From: JALOLV01 sp046295175
Lineage (GTDB): Bacteria; Bacteroidota; Bacteroidia; Cytophagales; Spirosomataceae
Length of the DNA stretch: 64,000 nucleotides
Assembly: GCA_046295175.1 (NCBI GenBank)
Contig: JBKBNY010000004.1
Coordinates: 420,591-484,590 of the forward strand
Direction: 5' to 3'
The position numbers and the translations under genes were made by a program. The notes beneath the pieces are model-generated. The model did no database searches, was not told the DNA's origin, and worked only from the letters and a program-made list of their open reading frames with translations. Each line of letters opens with the position of its first letter. Position 1 is the first letter of the stretch. This document shows positions 24,633 through 34,134 of the stretch, piece by piece.

Positions 24633-25802
24633 ATGAAAAAAATGATTCTTGGAATTGCATTGATAATCAGCGGATTATCTTGTAATTCTCAAACACAAAG
24701 TGAAGTCAGCGGTTCAGAAATGTCTTACAACATTACTGGGAAAATAAATAACCCAATCAGCGGAAAAGTTTATTTAGAAAAAATGAACGACCGTAATATT
24801 CCACAAAGATTGGATTCGGTTACTATCGGTAAAGATTTGACTTTTGCATTTAAAGGCAAAATGACCGAACCTGCCATTTATCAGTTAAATATCGCTAATT
24901 CTCAGTTAATTGGATTGATTTTGGAAGGTGGAGAAACCCTAACAGTAACGGCTGATGGCTTTAATACTCCCGAAAACCCAGGTAAATTCACAGTTGATGG
25001 TTCGGTGACAATGGCAAAATTTAATCAATGTGTTGCCGAAGTTCAGAAATTTAACCAAACAAGAATCGACTTACAAGGTAAATTTGATGCGGCCAAAGAC
25101 GATAAAAAAAAGAAGGAATTACAGAATCTTTATATCTCGGCCGAAGATAACTTTCATAATACAGTAAAACCTATCATTAATGATTTGGGTACTTCGTTGG
25201 CAGGATTGATAGCGATTAACAACTTTTTGAATCCTGAAAAAGACTTTGAAATTTACGACCGTGTAGCAACTCAACTCGAAAAAGAAGGTAAAAGTCATTT
25301 CTTTGCAAAAATGTTTATCCAAGATGTAAACCGCAAAAAAATAGGTTCGGTGGGTACTTTGGCTCCAGATTTTGCCTTGACAGATTTAAGCGGTAAAACA
25401 GTGAAACTTTCAGAACTTCGTGGTAAAAACGTCGTGTTAGATTTTTGGGCAACTTGGTGTGGACCTTGTATTATGTCGTTTCCGGGCATGAAAATGGCAA
25501 TGGATAAATATAAAAACGACCCAAATGTTGAGTTTTTGTTTGTGAATACCTACGAAAGAGTTGGACAAGATAAATGGAAAGAGACTGTCAGTAATTTTAT
25601 AAATCAACGCAAAATGAATGATTACAAAGTGATTCTTGATTTAGGAGGTTCGATTGCCCAAAGTTACGGAGTAGAGGGAATCCCAGCCAAATTTATGGTT
25701 GATAAAGAAGGAAAGATAAAATTCAAAAGTACCGGATACCTTGGTAGTACCGAAAAAGTATATGAGGAAATGGTAAAATGGGTCGAAGAAGGAAAGAAAT
25801 AA
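24633..25802 (+). CDS. TlpA-like thiol:disulfide protein with DUF4369 domain
   Basis: A 389-residue protein from the ATG at 24633; the upstream TTG at 24618 would add five residues and is less likely. The signal sequence MKKMILGIALIISGLSC is lipoprotein-like, with Cys 17 after GLS, a loose lipobox. Residues about 30-130 form a DUF4369 domain (YNITGKINNPISGKVYLEKM, LEGGETLTVTADG), then a helical linker, and from about 245 a thioredoxin domain with the redox motif FWATWCGPCIMSFPG and cis-proline GIPAKFMVD. Such proteins reduce or isomerise disulfides in the periplasm and are common in Bacteroidota, where their targets are mostly unknown. A terminator (25816) follows. Confidence 0.92.
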   Translation: MKKMILGIALIISGLSCNSQTQSEVSGSEMSYNITGKINNPISGKVYLEKMNDRNIPQRLDSVTIGKDLTFAFKGKMTEPAIYQLNIANSQLIGLILEGGETLTVTADGFNTPENPGKFTVDGSVTMAKFNQCVAEVQKFNQTRIDLQGKFDAAKDDKKKKELQNLYISAEDNFHNTVKPIINDLGTSLAGLIAINNFLNPEKDFEIYDRVATQLEKEGKSHFFAKMFIQDVNRKKIGSVGTLAPDFALTDLSGKTVKLSELRGKNVVLDFWATWCGPCIMSFPGMKMAMDKYKNDPNVEFLFVNTYERVGQDKWKETVSNFINQRKMNDYKVILDLGGSIAQSYGVEGIPAKFMVDKEGKIKFKSTGYLGSTEKVYEEMVKWVEEGKK

Positions 25803-25815
25803 TTGAAATATAGTC

Positions 25816-25849
25816 AAATCCCTCACCAAAAGTGAGGGATTTTTATTTT
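25816..25849. terminator. Intrinsic terminator between convergent genes
   Basis: Eleven-pair stem AAATCCCTCAC (25816-25826) / GTGAGGGATTT (25832-25842), loop CAAAA, followed on the plus strand by TTATTTT. It serves the TlpA-like gene and may slow transcription from proC. Confidence 0.75.
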
Positions 25850-25852
25850 GCC

Positions 25853-26653
25853 TTATTTTGATAATTCTTTCGCTCTATTTTCAGCCGCAAGGATACCCTC
25901 AACAATTCCATGTGGAAGGTTATGTTCCTCAAAAGTTTTCAGAGCAGCTTCGGTTGTACCACCTTTTGAGGCAACTGCTTTTATCAAATCATCTAAGCTT
26001 TTTTCGGCATTATTTATCAAATGGTACGAACCAAGCATCGTTTGCTTGACAAGCAAAGCCGCCATAGATTCCTCAAATCCCATCTTTTTACCCGCCTCAA
26101 TCATGTGTTTAACTACATAATAAAAGTAGGCAGGTCCACTCCCACTCAGAGCCGTCACGGCATCAATCATTGATTCGTCTTCAAGATAAACCGAGCGGCC
26201 CGTTGCATTTATCAGATTCTCAACTTTAAGCAATTTTGCAAAACTTATTCCTTCGGCAGCCGTAAAACCAGTAATTCCCATTCCAAGCATAGCTGGAGTA
26301 TTTGGCATAGCCCTTACTACAAGTTTATGGTCTAATAAATCTTGAATTTTAGCAATTGGAATTCCCGCCATGATAGACAAAACAACCTGTTCGGGTTTGA
26401 TTACCTCTTTCAACTCAGCCGAAACTGCAACAAAATCTTGGGGCTTGACAGACAATATAACTAATTCGTAATCAGCAATTTGTGGCGAAATTGTATCAAC
26501 AACTACACCCGCACGTTCATCGCGAAGTGAGGCTGCTCTTTCGTTACTTTTTTCGATTAATAAGAGGTTTTCTTTTTTTACGAGGTCGTACTGAATAAAC
26601 GAACGAGCAAATGCCATTCCCATATTTCCACAACCTACAATTGCAATTTTCAT
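25853..26653 (-). CDS. proC: Pyrroline-5-carboxylate reductase
   Basis: A 266-residue enzyme that reduces pyrroline-5-carboxylate to proline with NAD(P)H, the last step of proline synthesis. The Rossmann motif IAIVGCGNMGMAFARSF opens the protein, followed by VILSVKPQDF, MPNTPAMLGMGITGF, the family signature ALSGSGPAYFYYVVKHMIEA (about 163-182) and the dimerising C-terminal SKGGTTEAALKTFEEH. All expected motifs are present and the length is normal. It is a single-gene unit between two terminators, with a TAATTTTG box (26679-26686) upstream. Confidence 0.96.
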   Translation of the reverse strand: MKIAIVGCGNMGMAFARSFIQYDLVKKENLLLIEKSNERAASLRDERAGVVVDTISPQIADYELVILSVKPQDFVAVSAELKEVIKPEQVVLSIMAGIPIAKIQDLLDHKLVVRAMPNTPAMLGMGITGFTAAEGISFAKLLKVENLINATGRSVYLEDESMIDAVTALSGSGPAYFYYVVKHMIEAGKKMGFEESMAALLVKQTMLGSYHLINNAEKSLDDLIKAVASKGGTTEAALKTFEEHNLPHGIVEGILAAENRAKELSK

Positions 26654-26678
26654 ATCAATTCAAAGATATAGTGAATCA

Positions 26679-26686
26679 CAAAATTA
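26679..26686 (-). promoter_or_regulatory. -7 box for proC
   Basis: On the minus strand TAATTTTG matches TAnnTTTG, 25 bases before the proC start. The nearest TTG is only 16 bases further upstream and lies inside the terminator hairpin of the preceding gene. Confidence 0.35.
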
Positions 26687-26724
26687 AAACAAAAGCCCCA
26701 TTCAAAATGCTGAATGGGGCTTTT
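26686..26724 (-). terminator. Strong intrinsic terminator after the BNR protein gene
   Basis: Fourteen-pair perfect stem AAAAGCCCCATTCA (26691-26704) / TGAATGGGGCTTTT (26711-26724), loop of six; the minus strand continues GTTTTAATTTT. Confidence 0.85.
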
Positions 26725-26745
26725 AATGTATAAATTTAATTAGAA

Positions 26746-29700
26746 TCAGTCTTTAAAGAAACTCCACTTCATGTTTTCGACTTGTTTTCTGAATTCTGCC
26801 CATTGGGTACTAAAGAATTTATCAATTTTTTCGACAGATTCTTTTGTAATCGCTTCGGCTAACTCAACTGTCTGCAACTCAGTTTTTGAAGGGGCAGTTT
26901 GGCGGCTCCTCAAATATGACATTGCTTCTTGGATTTTGGTCGAGGCAGTTATTCTAAATGGTCTTCCGTAGCCTTGTTTATCTAATGGACGAGGCAAAAT
27001 AAGTTCTTTTTTGGTCTTGATAGAATCCTGAACAGCCTTAATCTGTTTTTTTAGAGCCTCAATTTCTTTACCCTCTTGGTCTTTTATTTGGTTAGAAATT
27101 TTTTCAGTGATTTCATTGGCGTCATTGAGTCTATCTACTGCCTCAGTTAGTTTTGAAATACTCGGTTTTAATCTCTCGTAAAAATCTTTTCTTGCCAATG
27201 CTGCACTTCTATCATAATTGATTCTTGGGTCTGCCTTGACTGTAATATATGTCGAATCTTTTTGGTCACCAAAACTCAAAACAACCTTATATTTTCCAGT
27301 CAAAACTTCAATTCCACTTGGTTCATCAGCACCTTTTTTTGGTTTAGGCATATTGGGCATTCTTACTCCCTTTTCATTCAATCTCCAAACAATTTGCTGG
27401 ATTCCAGTGGTGTCTGGTACCTGTTTCAATGTTCTGATGAGTTTATTTGATTCATCAAAAATTCTAACAGTAACAGTATCGTATTTCACAGTTTTGGGTG
27501 CGTCGGTTTTGGGTGCATCTGGTTTTTTCTCCTCTTTTTTAGGAACTTGGACAAAATAGTTAATTCTTCCGCCGGTTGTTCGGTTTTTACCTTCATACAG
27601 CCAATCTCCCGCCGACATATAGCCAGCCGGTGGATTTACTTCGGCCAAATACGCATCGGCAGGTTCAAAAACAACTAACTTCTTTTCAAAAATCTTAGCA
27701 TTTTGTGCCAAATTACGAAGCGGTTTGATGTCATCAATCACATATAGACCACGCCCAAAAGTTGCAACAACTAAATCGGCTTCACGTTCTTGAATTGCTA
27801 AATCCATTGTCGAAACCGAAGGCATTCCATTCTTCAATTGGGTCCAAGTTTTGCCTTCGTCAATACTCACCCAAAGACCATGCTCAGTACCACAAAACCA
27901 AAGATTAGCAGTCGTTGGGTCTTGAATAAAACAGAGTGCGTATCCTTTAACTTTGGTATCATCCACAATTCTCTCCCAATTCAAACCGAAGTCTTTTGTA
28001 CGGAAAATATAAGGTGCAAAATCCCCTTGTCGATAATTATTGACAGTTACAAATACCTCACCTGCATTGATTTTTGAAGTTTGAATTTGACAAATCCACC
28101 CTTCTTTCGGAAAACCTTTGATTCTAGGAGTTAAATTATTCCAAGTTTTTCCACCATCACGGGTCAACTGTACATTGCCATCATCAGTACCTACCCAAAG
28201 TGTGCCTTTATCTTTCCAAGATGGAGCAATTGTCAAAATCGTATTATGGTTTTCAGCCGATGTAATATCTACCGACAAACCACCACTTTGGTCTTGCTTT
28301 TGGTGTTCAGGATTGTTGATTGTCAAATCACCCGAAATTGTCTCCCAATTCAATCCCTTATCGGTACTTTTATGAACAAACTGGCTTCCGTAATAAATTG
28401 TCGATTTATCGAATGGGTCTTGGGCAAATGCTGCATTCCAGTTAAATCTGACACGCGTTTTATTATCTGGTGATGGTGGTCGTATGAATACTCCGCTACC
28501 AGTAACCACATCGTAGCGATTCAATCCACCACCTTGCGACATCGCGTATCCGTAACGCGGATTTTCAGGGTCGGGAATAACATCAAAACCATCACCACCG
28601 TTTATCATTTTCCAATAATAATTTCGGATTCCACCCTCAGCCCAGACGTACGATGGCCCGTACCAAGAACCATTATCTTGTAAGCCACCATAAATATTGT
28701 ATGGCACTTCGTTATCTACATTTACATGATAAAACTGCCCGATTGGCAATCCATCAACAAAAGTCCATGTTTTCCCTTTATCTCTCGAAATTGTGATGCC
28801 ACCGTCATTGCCATTGATAATGAAAGAGTTATCTGTCGGGTGAATCCAAAGTGCGTGGTGGTCGGCGTGAGCTTGTTCAAAATTGGCGGTGGTTTTAAAA
28901 GTTTTACCGCCATCTTCGCTCACCGAAACAACCTGATAAAGGCTGTAAAGACGGTTTTCGTTTTTGGGGTCACAATAAATCTCATTAAAATAAAACGCTC
29001 TATTCGTTACATCTTCGGCTTTATCGTTTACTTTTTCCCATTTAGTACCACCATCGTCACTACGGTAAAGTGCATTTTTTGTAGCTTCAATCAGTGCATA
29101 TACCCTATTTGGATTCTCACGACACGAGGCAAGCCCAATTCGACCATAATCTCCATCGGGTAAACCTTCATTTTTACCCAATTTCTTCCAGTTTTTACCT
29201 CCATCGGTTGTTACATAAAGTCCAGAACCTGCTCCGCCAGAGGTAAATCCCCAAGGAGTACGGCGGTGTTCCCACATGGCTACAAACAATTTATTTGGAT
29301 TTTTTGCATCCATAATCATTTCAGAAATACCCGATTTCTCGTTTGTAAACAGGATTCTTTCCCAAGTAACACCACCATCGGTTGTCTTGTAAACTCCTCT
29401 TTCAGGGTGTTCTCCGTAAGGATTTCCTATAACACCAGCGTAAACCGTGTTCGGATTCAGTGGGTCTATCAATATCCGATGAATATTTTTTGTTTTTTCG
29501 AGACCCATCAATTTCCAAGTTTTACCACCATCGAGCGATTTGTAAATCCCTGCTCCGATGTTAACTGAATTTCGAGGGTTTCCCTCGCCAGTTCCTGCCC
29601 AAATAATCGATGGATTTGACTGTTGAATTGCCAAGGAACCAATATTTATGTTTGGTTGGTCGTCGAAAATGGGAGTAAAAGTAATGCCACCGTTTTCGGT

Positions 29701-29904
29701 TTTCCAAACACCGCCCGATGCAGCCCCCACATAAAAAATGTTAGGATTCAACCAGACTGCATCAATTGCCGTTATACGACCCGACATAACACCCGGGCCG
29801 ATGCTTCGGGTACTCATTTTTTTTAATAAATCGGTGTTGATTTTCTGAGCTTGAATCAGAAAAGGGCAAAATAATAGAAGTAAATGAAGTGTAATTTTTT
29901 TCAT
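26746..29904 (-). CDS. Exported BNR/sortilin-like propeller protein
   Basis: A 1052-residue protein with a signal peptide (MKKITLHLLLLFCPFLIQA, then Q). Residues about 35-720 hold around ten Asp-box (BNR) repeats of the form S/T-x-D-x-G-x-T/N-W, for example KSLDGGKTWKLMG, KTTDGGVTWERI, RSDDGGTKWEKV and VSIDEGKTWTQL, that build one or two large beta-propellers like the ten-bladed sortilin fold. The C-terminal 250 residues are charged and helical after a short beta region (IRTLKQVPDTTGIQQIVW). Bacteroidota genomes often carry such proteins, annotated as glycosyl hydrolase BNR repeat, but catalytic residues of a sialidase (the Arg triad, FRIP) are not visible. No T9SS sorting domain is seen. The function is unknown; ligand binding at the surface or periplasm is likely. 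Confidence 0.85.
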   Translation of the reverse strand: MKKITLHLLLLFCPFLIQAQKINTDLLKKMSTRSIGPGVMSGRITAIDAVWLNPNIFYVGAASGGVWKTENGGITFTPIFDDQPNINIGSLAIQQSNPSIIWAGTGEGNPRNSVNIGAGIYKSLDGGKTWKLMGLEKTKNIHRILIDPLNPNTVYAGVIGNPYGEHPERGVYKTTDGGVTWERILFTNEKSGISEMIMDAKNPNKLFVAMWEHRRTPWGFTSGGAGSGLYVTTDGGKNWKKLGKNEGLPDGDYGRIGLASCRENPNRVYALIEATKNALYRSDDGGTKWEKVNDKAEDVTNRAFYFNEIYCDPKNENRLYSLYQVVSVSEDGGKTFKTTANFEQAHADHHALWIHPTDNSFIINGNDGGITISRDKGKTWTFVDGLPIGQFYHVNVDNEVPYNIYGGLQDNGSWYGPSYVWAEGGIRNYYWKMINGGDGFDVIPDPENPRYGYAMSQGGGLNRYDVVTGSGVFIRPPSPDNKTRVRFNWNAAFAQDPFDKSTIYYGSQFVHKSTDKGLNWETISGDLTINNPEHQKQDQSGGLSVDITSAENHNTILTIAPSWKDKGTLWVGTDDGNVQLTRDGGKTWNNLTPRIKGFPKEGWICQIQTSKINAGEVFVTVNNYRQGDFAPYIFRTKDFGLNWERIVDDTKVKGYALCFIQDPTTANLWFCGTEHGLWVSIDEGKTWTQLKNGMPSVSTMDLAIQEREADLVVATFGRGLYVIDDIKPLRNLAQNAKIFEKKLVVFEPADAYLAEVNPPAGYMSAGDWLYEGKNRTTGGRINYFVQVPKKEEKKPDAPKTDAPKTVKYDTVTVRIFDESNKLIRTLKQVPDTTGIQQIVWRLNEKGVRMPNMPKPKKGADEPSGIEVLTGKYKVVLSFGDQKDSTYITVKADPRINYDRSAALARKDFYERLKPSISKLTEAVDRLNDANEITEKISNQIKDQEGKEIEALKKQIKAVQDSIKTKKELILPRPLDKQGYGRPFRITASTKIQEAMSYLRSRQTAPSKTELQTVELAEAITKESVEKIDKFFSTQWAEFRKQVENMKWSFFKD

Positions 29905-30068
29905 ATTGAAGATAATGTTTAGGGAAATTCAAGTGCCTAATTTAGCTATATTTCTATTTATTTGTTCAAAATTGATTAATATTTAGATGAATTTGTCGAT
30001 TGTCGAGACAAGAAAATGTGTTCGTTAATTATTCTTTCAAGTTAGTTCACAATTATCAAGAAAAACCC

Positions 30069-30076
30069 TATTTTTG
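30069..30076 (+). promoter_or_regulatory. -7 box for the NagX-like gene
   Basis: TATTTTTG matches TAnnTTTG and lies 18 bases before the ATG at 30095. At the -33 position only GTTCAC is present instead of TTG. Confidence 0.4.
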
Positions 30077-30094
30077 ATTTTTACCTAACAAACT

Positions 30095-31201
30095 ATGCAG
30101 CCTGTCTCTACTCGCTTATACTCGCTCGATGCACTTCGCGGATTAGATATGTTTTGGATTATGGGAGCCGAAGAAGTTATCCATGCTATCTCGCACGTTA
30201 CCCAAAATCCAATCATTCATGTAATCGATAACCAGTTTAATCACGTAGTTTGGAATGGTTTTAGATTTTATGACCTAATTTTTCCTTTATTTTTGTTTAT
30301 TTCGGGAGTTTCAACACCGTATTCGGTAGGTCGAGAATTGGAAAAAAATGAGGCAAAATCGAAAATTGCTATGAAAATTATTAAACGTAGTTTGATTTTG
30401 GTTTTTCTCGGAATCATCTACAATCTTCATGGTTTTCAACTTAAACCTCTCGCCGAAATCCGTTTTCCGAGCGTCTTGGGTAGAATCGGTTTGGCATATA
30501 TGTTTGCTTGCATCATTTATGTTTATGCCTCTCAAAAATTTCAGTACATTTGGTTTGGTGGTGTATTAGTTTTTTATGCTTTGCTGTTACATTTTTCTTC
30601 AGCACCAGGATTCCCAACTGGAGATTTAACAATGGAAGGTAACATTGTTTCTTGGCTCGACCGCACAATTCTACCGGGTAGGCTTCACCGAAAAATCCAT
30701 GACCCAGAAGGCCTTTTTTCGACAATTCCCGCAATCGGAACGGGTTTACTTGGTATTTTTGCTGGAAATTTGCTTAAAAATGGCAATTATTTACCAACTC
30801 GAAAAGCCGCAATTTTAGCTATTGGAGGGTTGATTTGTTTAGGGATTTCGTCAATTTGGAATAATTGGTTACCAATCAATAAGCAACTCTGGACAAGTTC
30901 ATTTGTACTTCATGCTGGCGGATGGAGTTTACTGTTATTGTCTCTTTTCTATTATGTAATTGATGTTCTCAATTATCGAAAATGGGCTTTTTTCTTTACT
31001 GTAATTGGCATGAATTCGATATTGATTTATATGTCTGATGTATTCATAGATTGGTGGTTCACTTCTGGTAGAGTTTTCGATTGGATTGGAAAACTTCTCG
31101 GCGAACACAGCTACGAAATCGTTCTGATTACGGGTGTTGTTGTCCTAAAATGGATATTTTTAAGATTTTTGTACGAAAAAAAGATATTTCTAAAAGTGTA
31201 A
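30095..31201 (+). CDS. Heparan-alpha-glucosaminide N-acetyltransferase-like membrane protein (NagX/DUF5009)
   Basis: A 368-residue integral membrane protein with about ten helices. It opens RLYSLDALRGLDMFWIMGAE, the SLDxLRGxxM motif shared by DUF5009/DUF1624 acyltransferases and human HGSNAT, followed by WNGFRFYDLIFPLFLFISGV (the DLIFPLFLF motif) and a C-terminal aromatic helix set (MNSILIYMSDVFIDWWF). The family moves acetyl groups from cytoplasmic acetyl-CoA across the membrane to an extracytoplasmic amino sugar; in Bacteroidota NagX homologues often lie in amino-sugar utilisation loci. Here no such genes are adjacent, so the acceptor is uncertain. The catalytic His of HGSNAT could correspond to a His in the second motif region, but I did not verify this. 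Confidence 0.88.
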   Translation: MQPVSTRLYSLDALRGLDMFWIMGAEEVIHAISHVTQNPIIHVIDNQFNHVVWNGFRFYDLIFPLFLFISGVSTPYSVGRELEKNEAKSKIAMKIIKRSLILVFLGIIYNLHGFQLKPLAEIRFPSVLGRIGLAYMFACIIYVYASQKFQYIWFGGVLVFYALLLHFSSAPGFPTGDLTMEGNIVSWLDRTILPGRLHRKIHDPEGLFSTIPAIGTGLLGIFAGNLLKNGNYLPTRKAAILAIGGLICLGISSIWNNWLPINKQLWTSSFVLHAGGWSLLLLSLFYYVIDVLNYRKWAFFFTVIGMNSILIYMSDVFIDWWFTSGRVFDWIGKLLGEHSYEIVLITGVVVLKWIFLRFLYEKKIFLKV

Positions 31202-31217
31202 TAAATAATAATGACGA

Positions 31218-31238
31218 ATCATTCGAGTTACGAATGAT
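31218..31238 (+). terminator. Possible hairpin after the NagX-like gene
   Basis: Perfect 8-bp stem ATCATTCG (31218-31225) / CGAATGAT (31231-31238), loop AGTTA. There is no clear T run directly after it, so it may be a weak terminator or a regulatory site for the ModE-like gene. Confidence 0.35.
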
Positions 31239-31303
31239 GAATAATTAATTTTCAAATACATATGGACTTGCAAATTGTCGAATAAATTACAACACTTACA
31301 TTG

Positions 31304-31630
31304 ATGAAGTTAAACGGACGAATTTGGATTGAAGAAAGTGACAAATTTATTGGTGTGGGAAGAGTCGAATTGCTTGAATTGATTAAAGAAACTGGCTCTA
31401 TCAACAAAGCAGCCCAAACTATGAATATGTCGTACAAAAAAGCATGGGGATTGGTTAATTCGATGAATGAGCAATCGGCTAAACCATTAGTTTTAACCCA
31501 AACGGGTGGTGAAAAAGGTGGCGGAGCAACAATCACCGAAGAAGCACAAAGGCTAATTGATACTTACAAAGTAATCCAAGAACGATTCAAAAAATTTTTA
31601 TCTGACGAAACTTCAAATCTGAATAGATAG
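31304..31630 (+). CDS. ModE N-terminal-type winged-helix regulator, no molybdate domain
   Basis: A 108-residue protein starting at the ATG at 31304 (a TTG precedes it directly). It consists of the ModE-like LysR-type winged helix-turn-helix alone: LNGRIWIEESDKFIGVGRVE, LLELIKETGSINKAAQTMNM, SYKKAWGLVNSMNEQ and TGGEKGGGATITEEAQRLID. The TOBE (DiMOP) domains that bind molybdate in full ModE are missing; the protein ends after the wing and a short helix. Such short forms occur in many bacteria and presumably sense nothing directly or use a partner. The TauE/SafE exporter gene follows 38 bases downstream, so it probably controls sulfur-compound or oxyanion transport. Confidence 0.88.
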   Translation: MKLNGRIWIEESDKFIGVGRVELLELIKETGSINKAAQTMNMSYKKAWGLVNSMNEQSAKPLVLTQTGGEKGGGATITEEAQRLIDTYKVIQERFKKFLSDETSNLNR

Positions 31631-31668
31631 CGTTATATTTACAAAGAAATAACCCTATTTATTTTCTG

Positions 31669-32427
31669 ATGACTTTGGCTTCGATTCTAATCAATCAAGA
31701 GTATTATTGGATTTTTTTGATTCTCCTTGGGCTAATGGCCTTTTTGTACGCCTCGGTTGGGCATGGTGGAGCGAGTGGATATTTGGCCGTATTGGCAATT
31801 TTTGGGGCAAATCCATCATTGATGAAGTCATCGGCATTGGTTTTAAACCTTGCTGTTTCGATTCTCTCATTCTATCAATATTATCGTTCGGGGAATTTTA
31901 AATTCAAACTCTTTTTACCATTCGCAATAGGCTCAATCCCGATGGCCTACGTAGGTGCAATAACCCCAATCAGTGATGATATTTACAAAAAAATATTGGG
32001 TTTTGCATTGATAATTGCCATCTTGAGAATCCTAATTTCGTTTAAATCGGATGAGTCAAAAATTAAAAATCCTCAACTCTGGCAAAGCCTTTTAACTGGA
32101 GGAATCATCGGGCTTTTATCTGGGATGATTGGTATTGGTGGAGGAATAATCCTTAGCCCTATCATGTTACTTTTCAATTGGGGGCGTGTAAAAGAAGTAG
32201 CCGCAGTTTCGGCTTTATTTATTTTCGTCAATTCTTTCTCTGGCCTAATTGGCTTATTATCAAAAGGTTACAAGCCAGAAGCAGAGATTTATAACTGGAT
32301 ATTAATTGCCATTATTAGTGGTTTTGCGGGTGGATATTTGGGTAGCAAAAAATTTAATAACAATACCTTAAAAGTTATCTTGGCTTTAGTGTTAGTAGTG
32401 GCAAGTGTCAAACTGATTTTAACTTAG
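31669..32427 (+). CDS. TauE/SafE (TSUP) family sulfite/organosulfur exporter
   Basis: A 252-residue membrane protein with about eight helices and the two family repeats: GASGYLAVLAIFGANPSLMK near residue 37 and the inverted partner SGMIGIGGGIILSPIMLLFN near residue 160, each with the Gly-rich IGxGGG-like core. TSUP proteins export sulfite, sulfoacetate or related anions, or import sulfur compounds. It is the second gene of a two-gene unit with the ModE-N regulator. Its stop codon overlaps the stop codon of the convergent Wzi-like gene by three to four bases, so no terminator separates them. Confidence 0.9.
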   Translation: MTLASILINQEYYWIFLILLGLMAFLYASVGHGGASGYLAVLAIFGANPSLMKSSALVLNLAVSILSFYQYYRSGNFKFKLFLPFAIGSIPMAYVGAITPISDDIYKKILGFALIIAILRILISFKSDESKIKNPQLWQSLLTGGIIGLLSGMIGIGGGIILSPIMLLFNWGRVKEVAAVSALFIFVNSFSGLIGLLSKGYKPEAEIYNWILIAIISGFAGGYLGSKKFNNNTLKVILALVLVVASVKLILT

Positions 32428-34097
32428 AAAATCAAATTTCTACGTGCAATATTAAGTCTCAATCCCAACGACATACTTGTATTTACATGGTTAAGTGTCG
32501 TTTCACGGCTATCATAGCTCCTACTTAAAGCATTAAAATCTAAGAAAAGGTTATGTTTTAACATGTACGAAGCATTGAAATCGAAGTAAATGATATTTGT
32601 TCTTCTACCTTGTCCGATTACGTTACCAAAATCTTGTGGACGTAGAAGTAAATAATTGCGGAGTATGTTTCCACCCCAGTTGGTAGCGTCATAATCTTCA
32701 CCGGTTCGTGCCGAACTAAACGAAGCTGTTAGATTCAATCTTTTCAGCGGTTGAAATCTCGCTTGAGCTAAAAATTCTCTAAAATTTGCTCCAAGCGGAT
32801 GAGCCATCGGCATATTGTAATTGGCAAAATTGCTGAATGACGAAAAATGACTGTACGTATATGGTCTGGCAAGGTTAAACTCTACCTGAACATCAAGGTT
32901 AGGAATTTCAAGAAAATCAATGTATTTCAAACCAATTTGCGTTGAAATTTTAGTAGCCCACCAACCACTTCTTTCTTTCAAATATGCTAACTTAAACTCA
33001 TCCAAAACCAATTGGCCATACATCGAAAAACGTTTGAGAAAATTGTATTTGAAATCTAATCCAACCATCGAATTATCGGAACTACCCAGATGGCCCTCAA
33101 CAAAACGATAAAAAATGACGGGATTTAGGTAATTCAAATCAAACCCGATTTGGCGTTTCCCAAAAACTATTGTTTCAAAAATTCCAATATTCAGGTTTTT
33201 TGAAAGGTTATAATTGAGGTGATGAAAAGCAAAATATTTAGGAGCAAGTGGTATGCTTCCATCGGCAGGTTGCGGAATTTGTTTATTAGTTAATTGGCCA
33301 AAAATATTGATATACTGAACTCTACCAACATGGGTTATCATTCTTAATTGCAAATAAGGCGAACTAAAATCCGAAAGAATCATCGACCTCATTCCCGAAC
33401 CAATAAAATTACGGTCATGCCCAAAATGCAATTGTATTTGTTTTATCGGATTAAATGCGATGTAACCTCTCGCCGAAAAGAAATCGGTTCGGAGTTTAGC
33501 AGTATCCGAATCAATCACTTTTGTGAACCCCTCGTAAGGAAAACCTCTGTAAAAACGTATTAATTCGTTGACATAATGCGGATTAGTCACCTGATTTTCA
33601 GCAAGATACGAATAAAAACCAAGTTTACGGGCTATCATTCCTCTCACCTCAACACCTCTCGAATTAATAAAAGGTCTTGAAGAAGAAACATTATCAATTC
33701 CTCCCCCAAAATGCAGAACAGGATTTAGATGTATATCAAATTCTTTATTTTGGTAACCAATTAAATCGGCTTTTCTGCTGTAGAAATATTTAAGAATGTT
33801 TTTTTTACTTAAAGATTGTGAAATCTTTTCGTCAGATAACCACTCCCACGAATCGTTTTGAAGGTAAGCCAAATTAAAGGAATCACGTGCGTTTGAAGGC
33901 TTTATTTCATCAGTCAATTTAATAATACTGCCTCGGTTGTAACCCTTAAAATTACTATGAAAATTATTCGAGAGTTTACCACTTTTTACCTCGTATCTAT
34001 CAATCAGATGGTAATAATCTTGATTAAGTGGGGCAAAAACGCCCTGTGAAAAAGAATTGATGTATGTAAAAATAAAAAGGGTAAAAAATATCCGCAT
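32424..34097 (-). CDS. Wzi-like outer-membrane beta-barrel protein
   Basis: A 557-residue protein with a signal peptide (MRIFFTLFIFTYINSFSQ). The bulk is amphipathic strands; the segment LHFGHDRNFIGSGMRSMILS followed by DFSSPYLQLRM is the conserved part I recall from capsule-assembly Wzi proteins and their Bacteroidota relatives, and the C-terminus ends with the strand MSLGLRLNIARRNLIF. Wzi is an outer-membrane lectin that anchors capsule; whether this one does the same is inferred. The capsule-type genes at 3586-8288 are 24 kb away. It is encoded alone and convergent to the TauE/SafE gene; a weak promoter lies at 34135-34163. Confidence 0.7.
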   Translation of the reverse strand: MRIFFTLFIFTYINSFSQGVFAPLNQDYYHLIDRYEVKSGKLSNNFHSNFKGYNRGSIIKLTDEIKPSNARDSFNLAYLQNDSWEWLSDEKISQSLSKKNILKYFYSRKADLIGYQNKEFDIHLNPVLHFGGGIDNVSSSRPFINSRGVEVRGMIARKLGFYSYLAENQVTNPHYVNELIRFYRGFPYEGFTKVIDSDTAKLRTDFFSARGYIAFNPIKQIQLHFGHDRNFIGSGMRSMILSDFSSPYLQLRMITHVGRVQYINIFGQLTNKQIPQPADGSIPLAPKYFAFHHLNYNLSKNLNIGIFETIVFGKRQIGFDLNYLNPVIFYRFVEGHLGSSDNSMVGLDFKYNFLKRFSMYGQLVLDEFKLAYLKERSGWWATKISTQIGLKYIDFLEIPNLDVQVEFNLARPYTYSHFSSFSNFANYNMPMAHPLGANFREFLAQARFQPLKRLNLTASFSSARTGEDYDATNWGGNILRNYLLLRPQDFGNVIGQGRRTNIIYFDFNASYMLKHNLFLDFNALSRSYDSRETTLNHVNTSMSLGLRLNIARRNLIF

Positions 34098-34134
34098 GAA
34101 ATGAGTAAAAATAAATGGATACGAAAATAAGGAT

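Noticed and set aside
28726..29163. Plus-strand frame of 145 codons
   Set aside because: It is antisense to the BNR propeller gene; the pattern reflects the Asp-box repeats.
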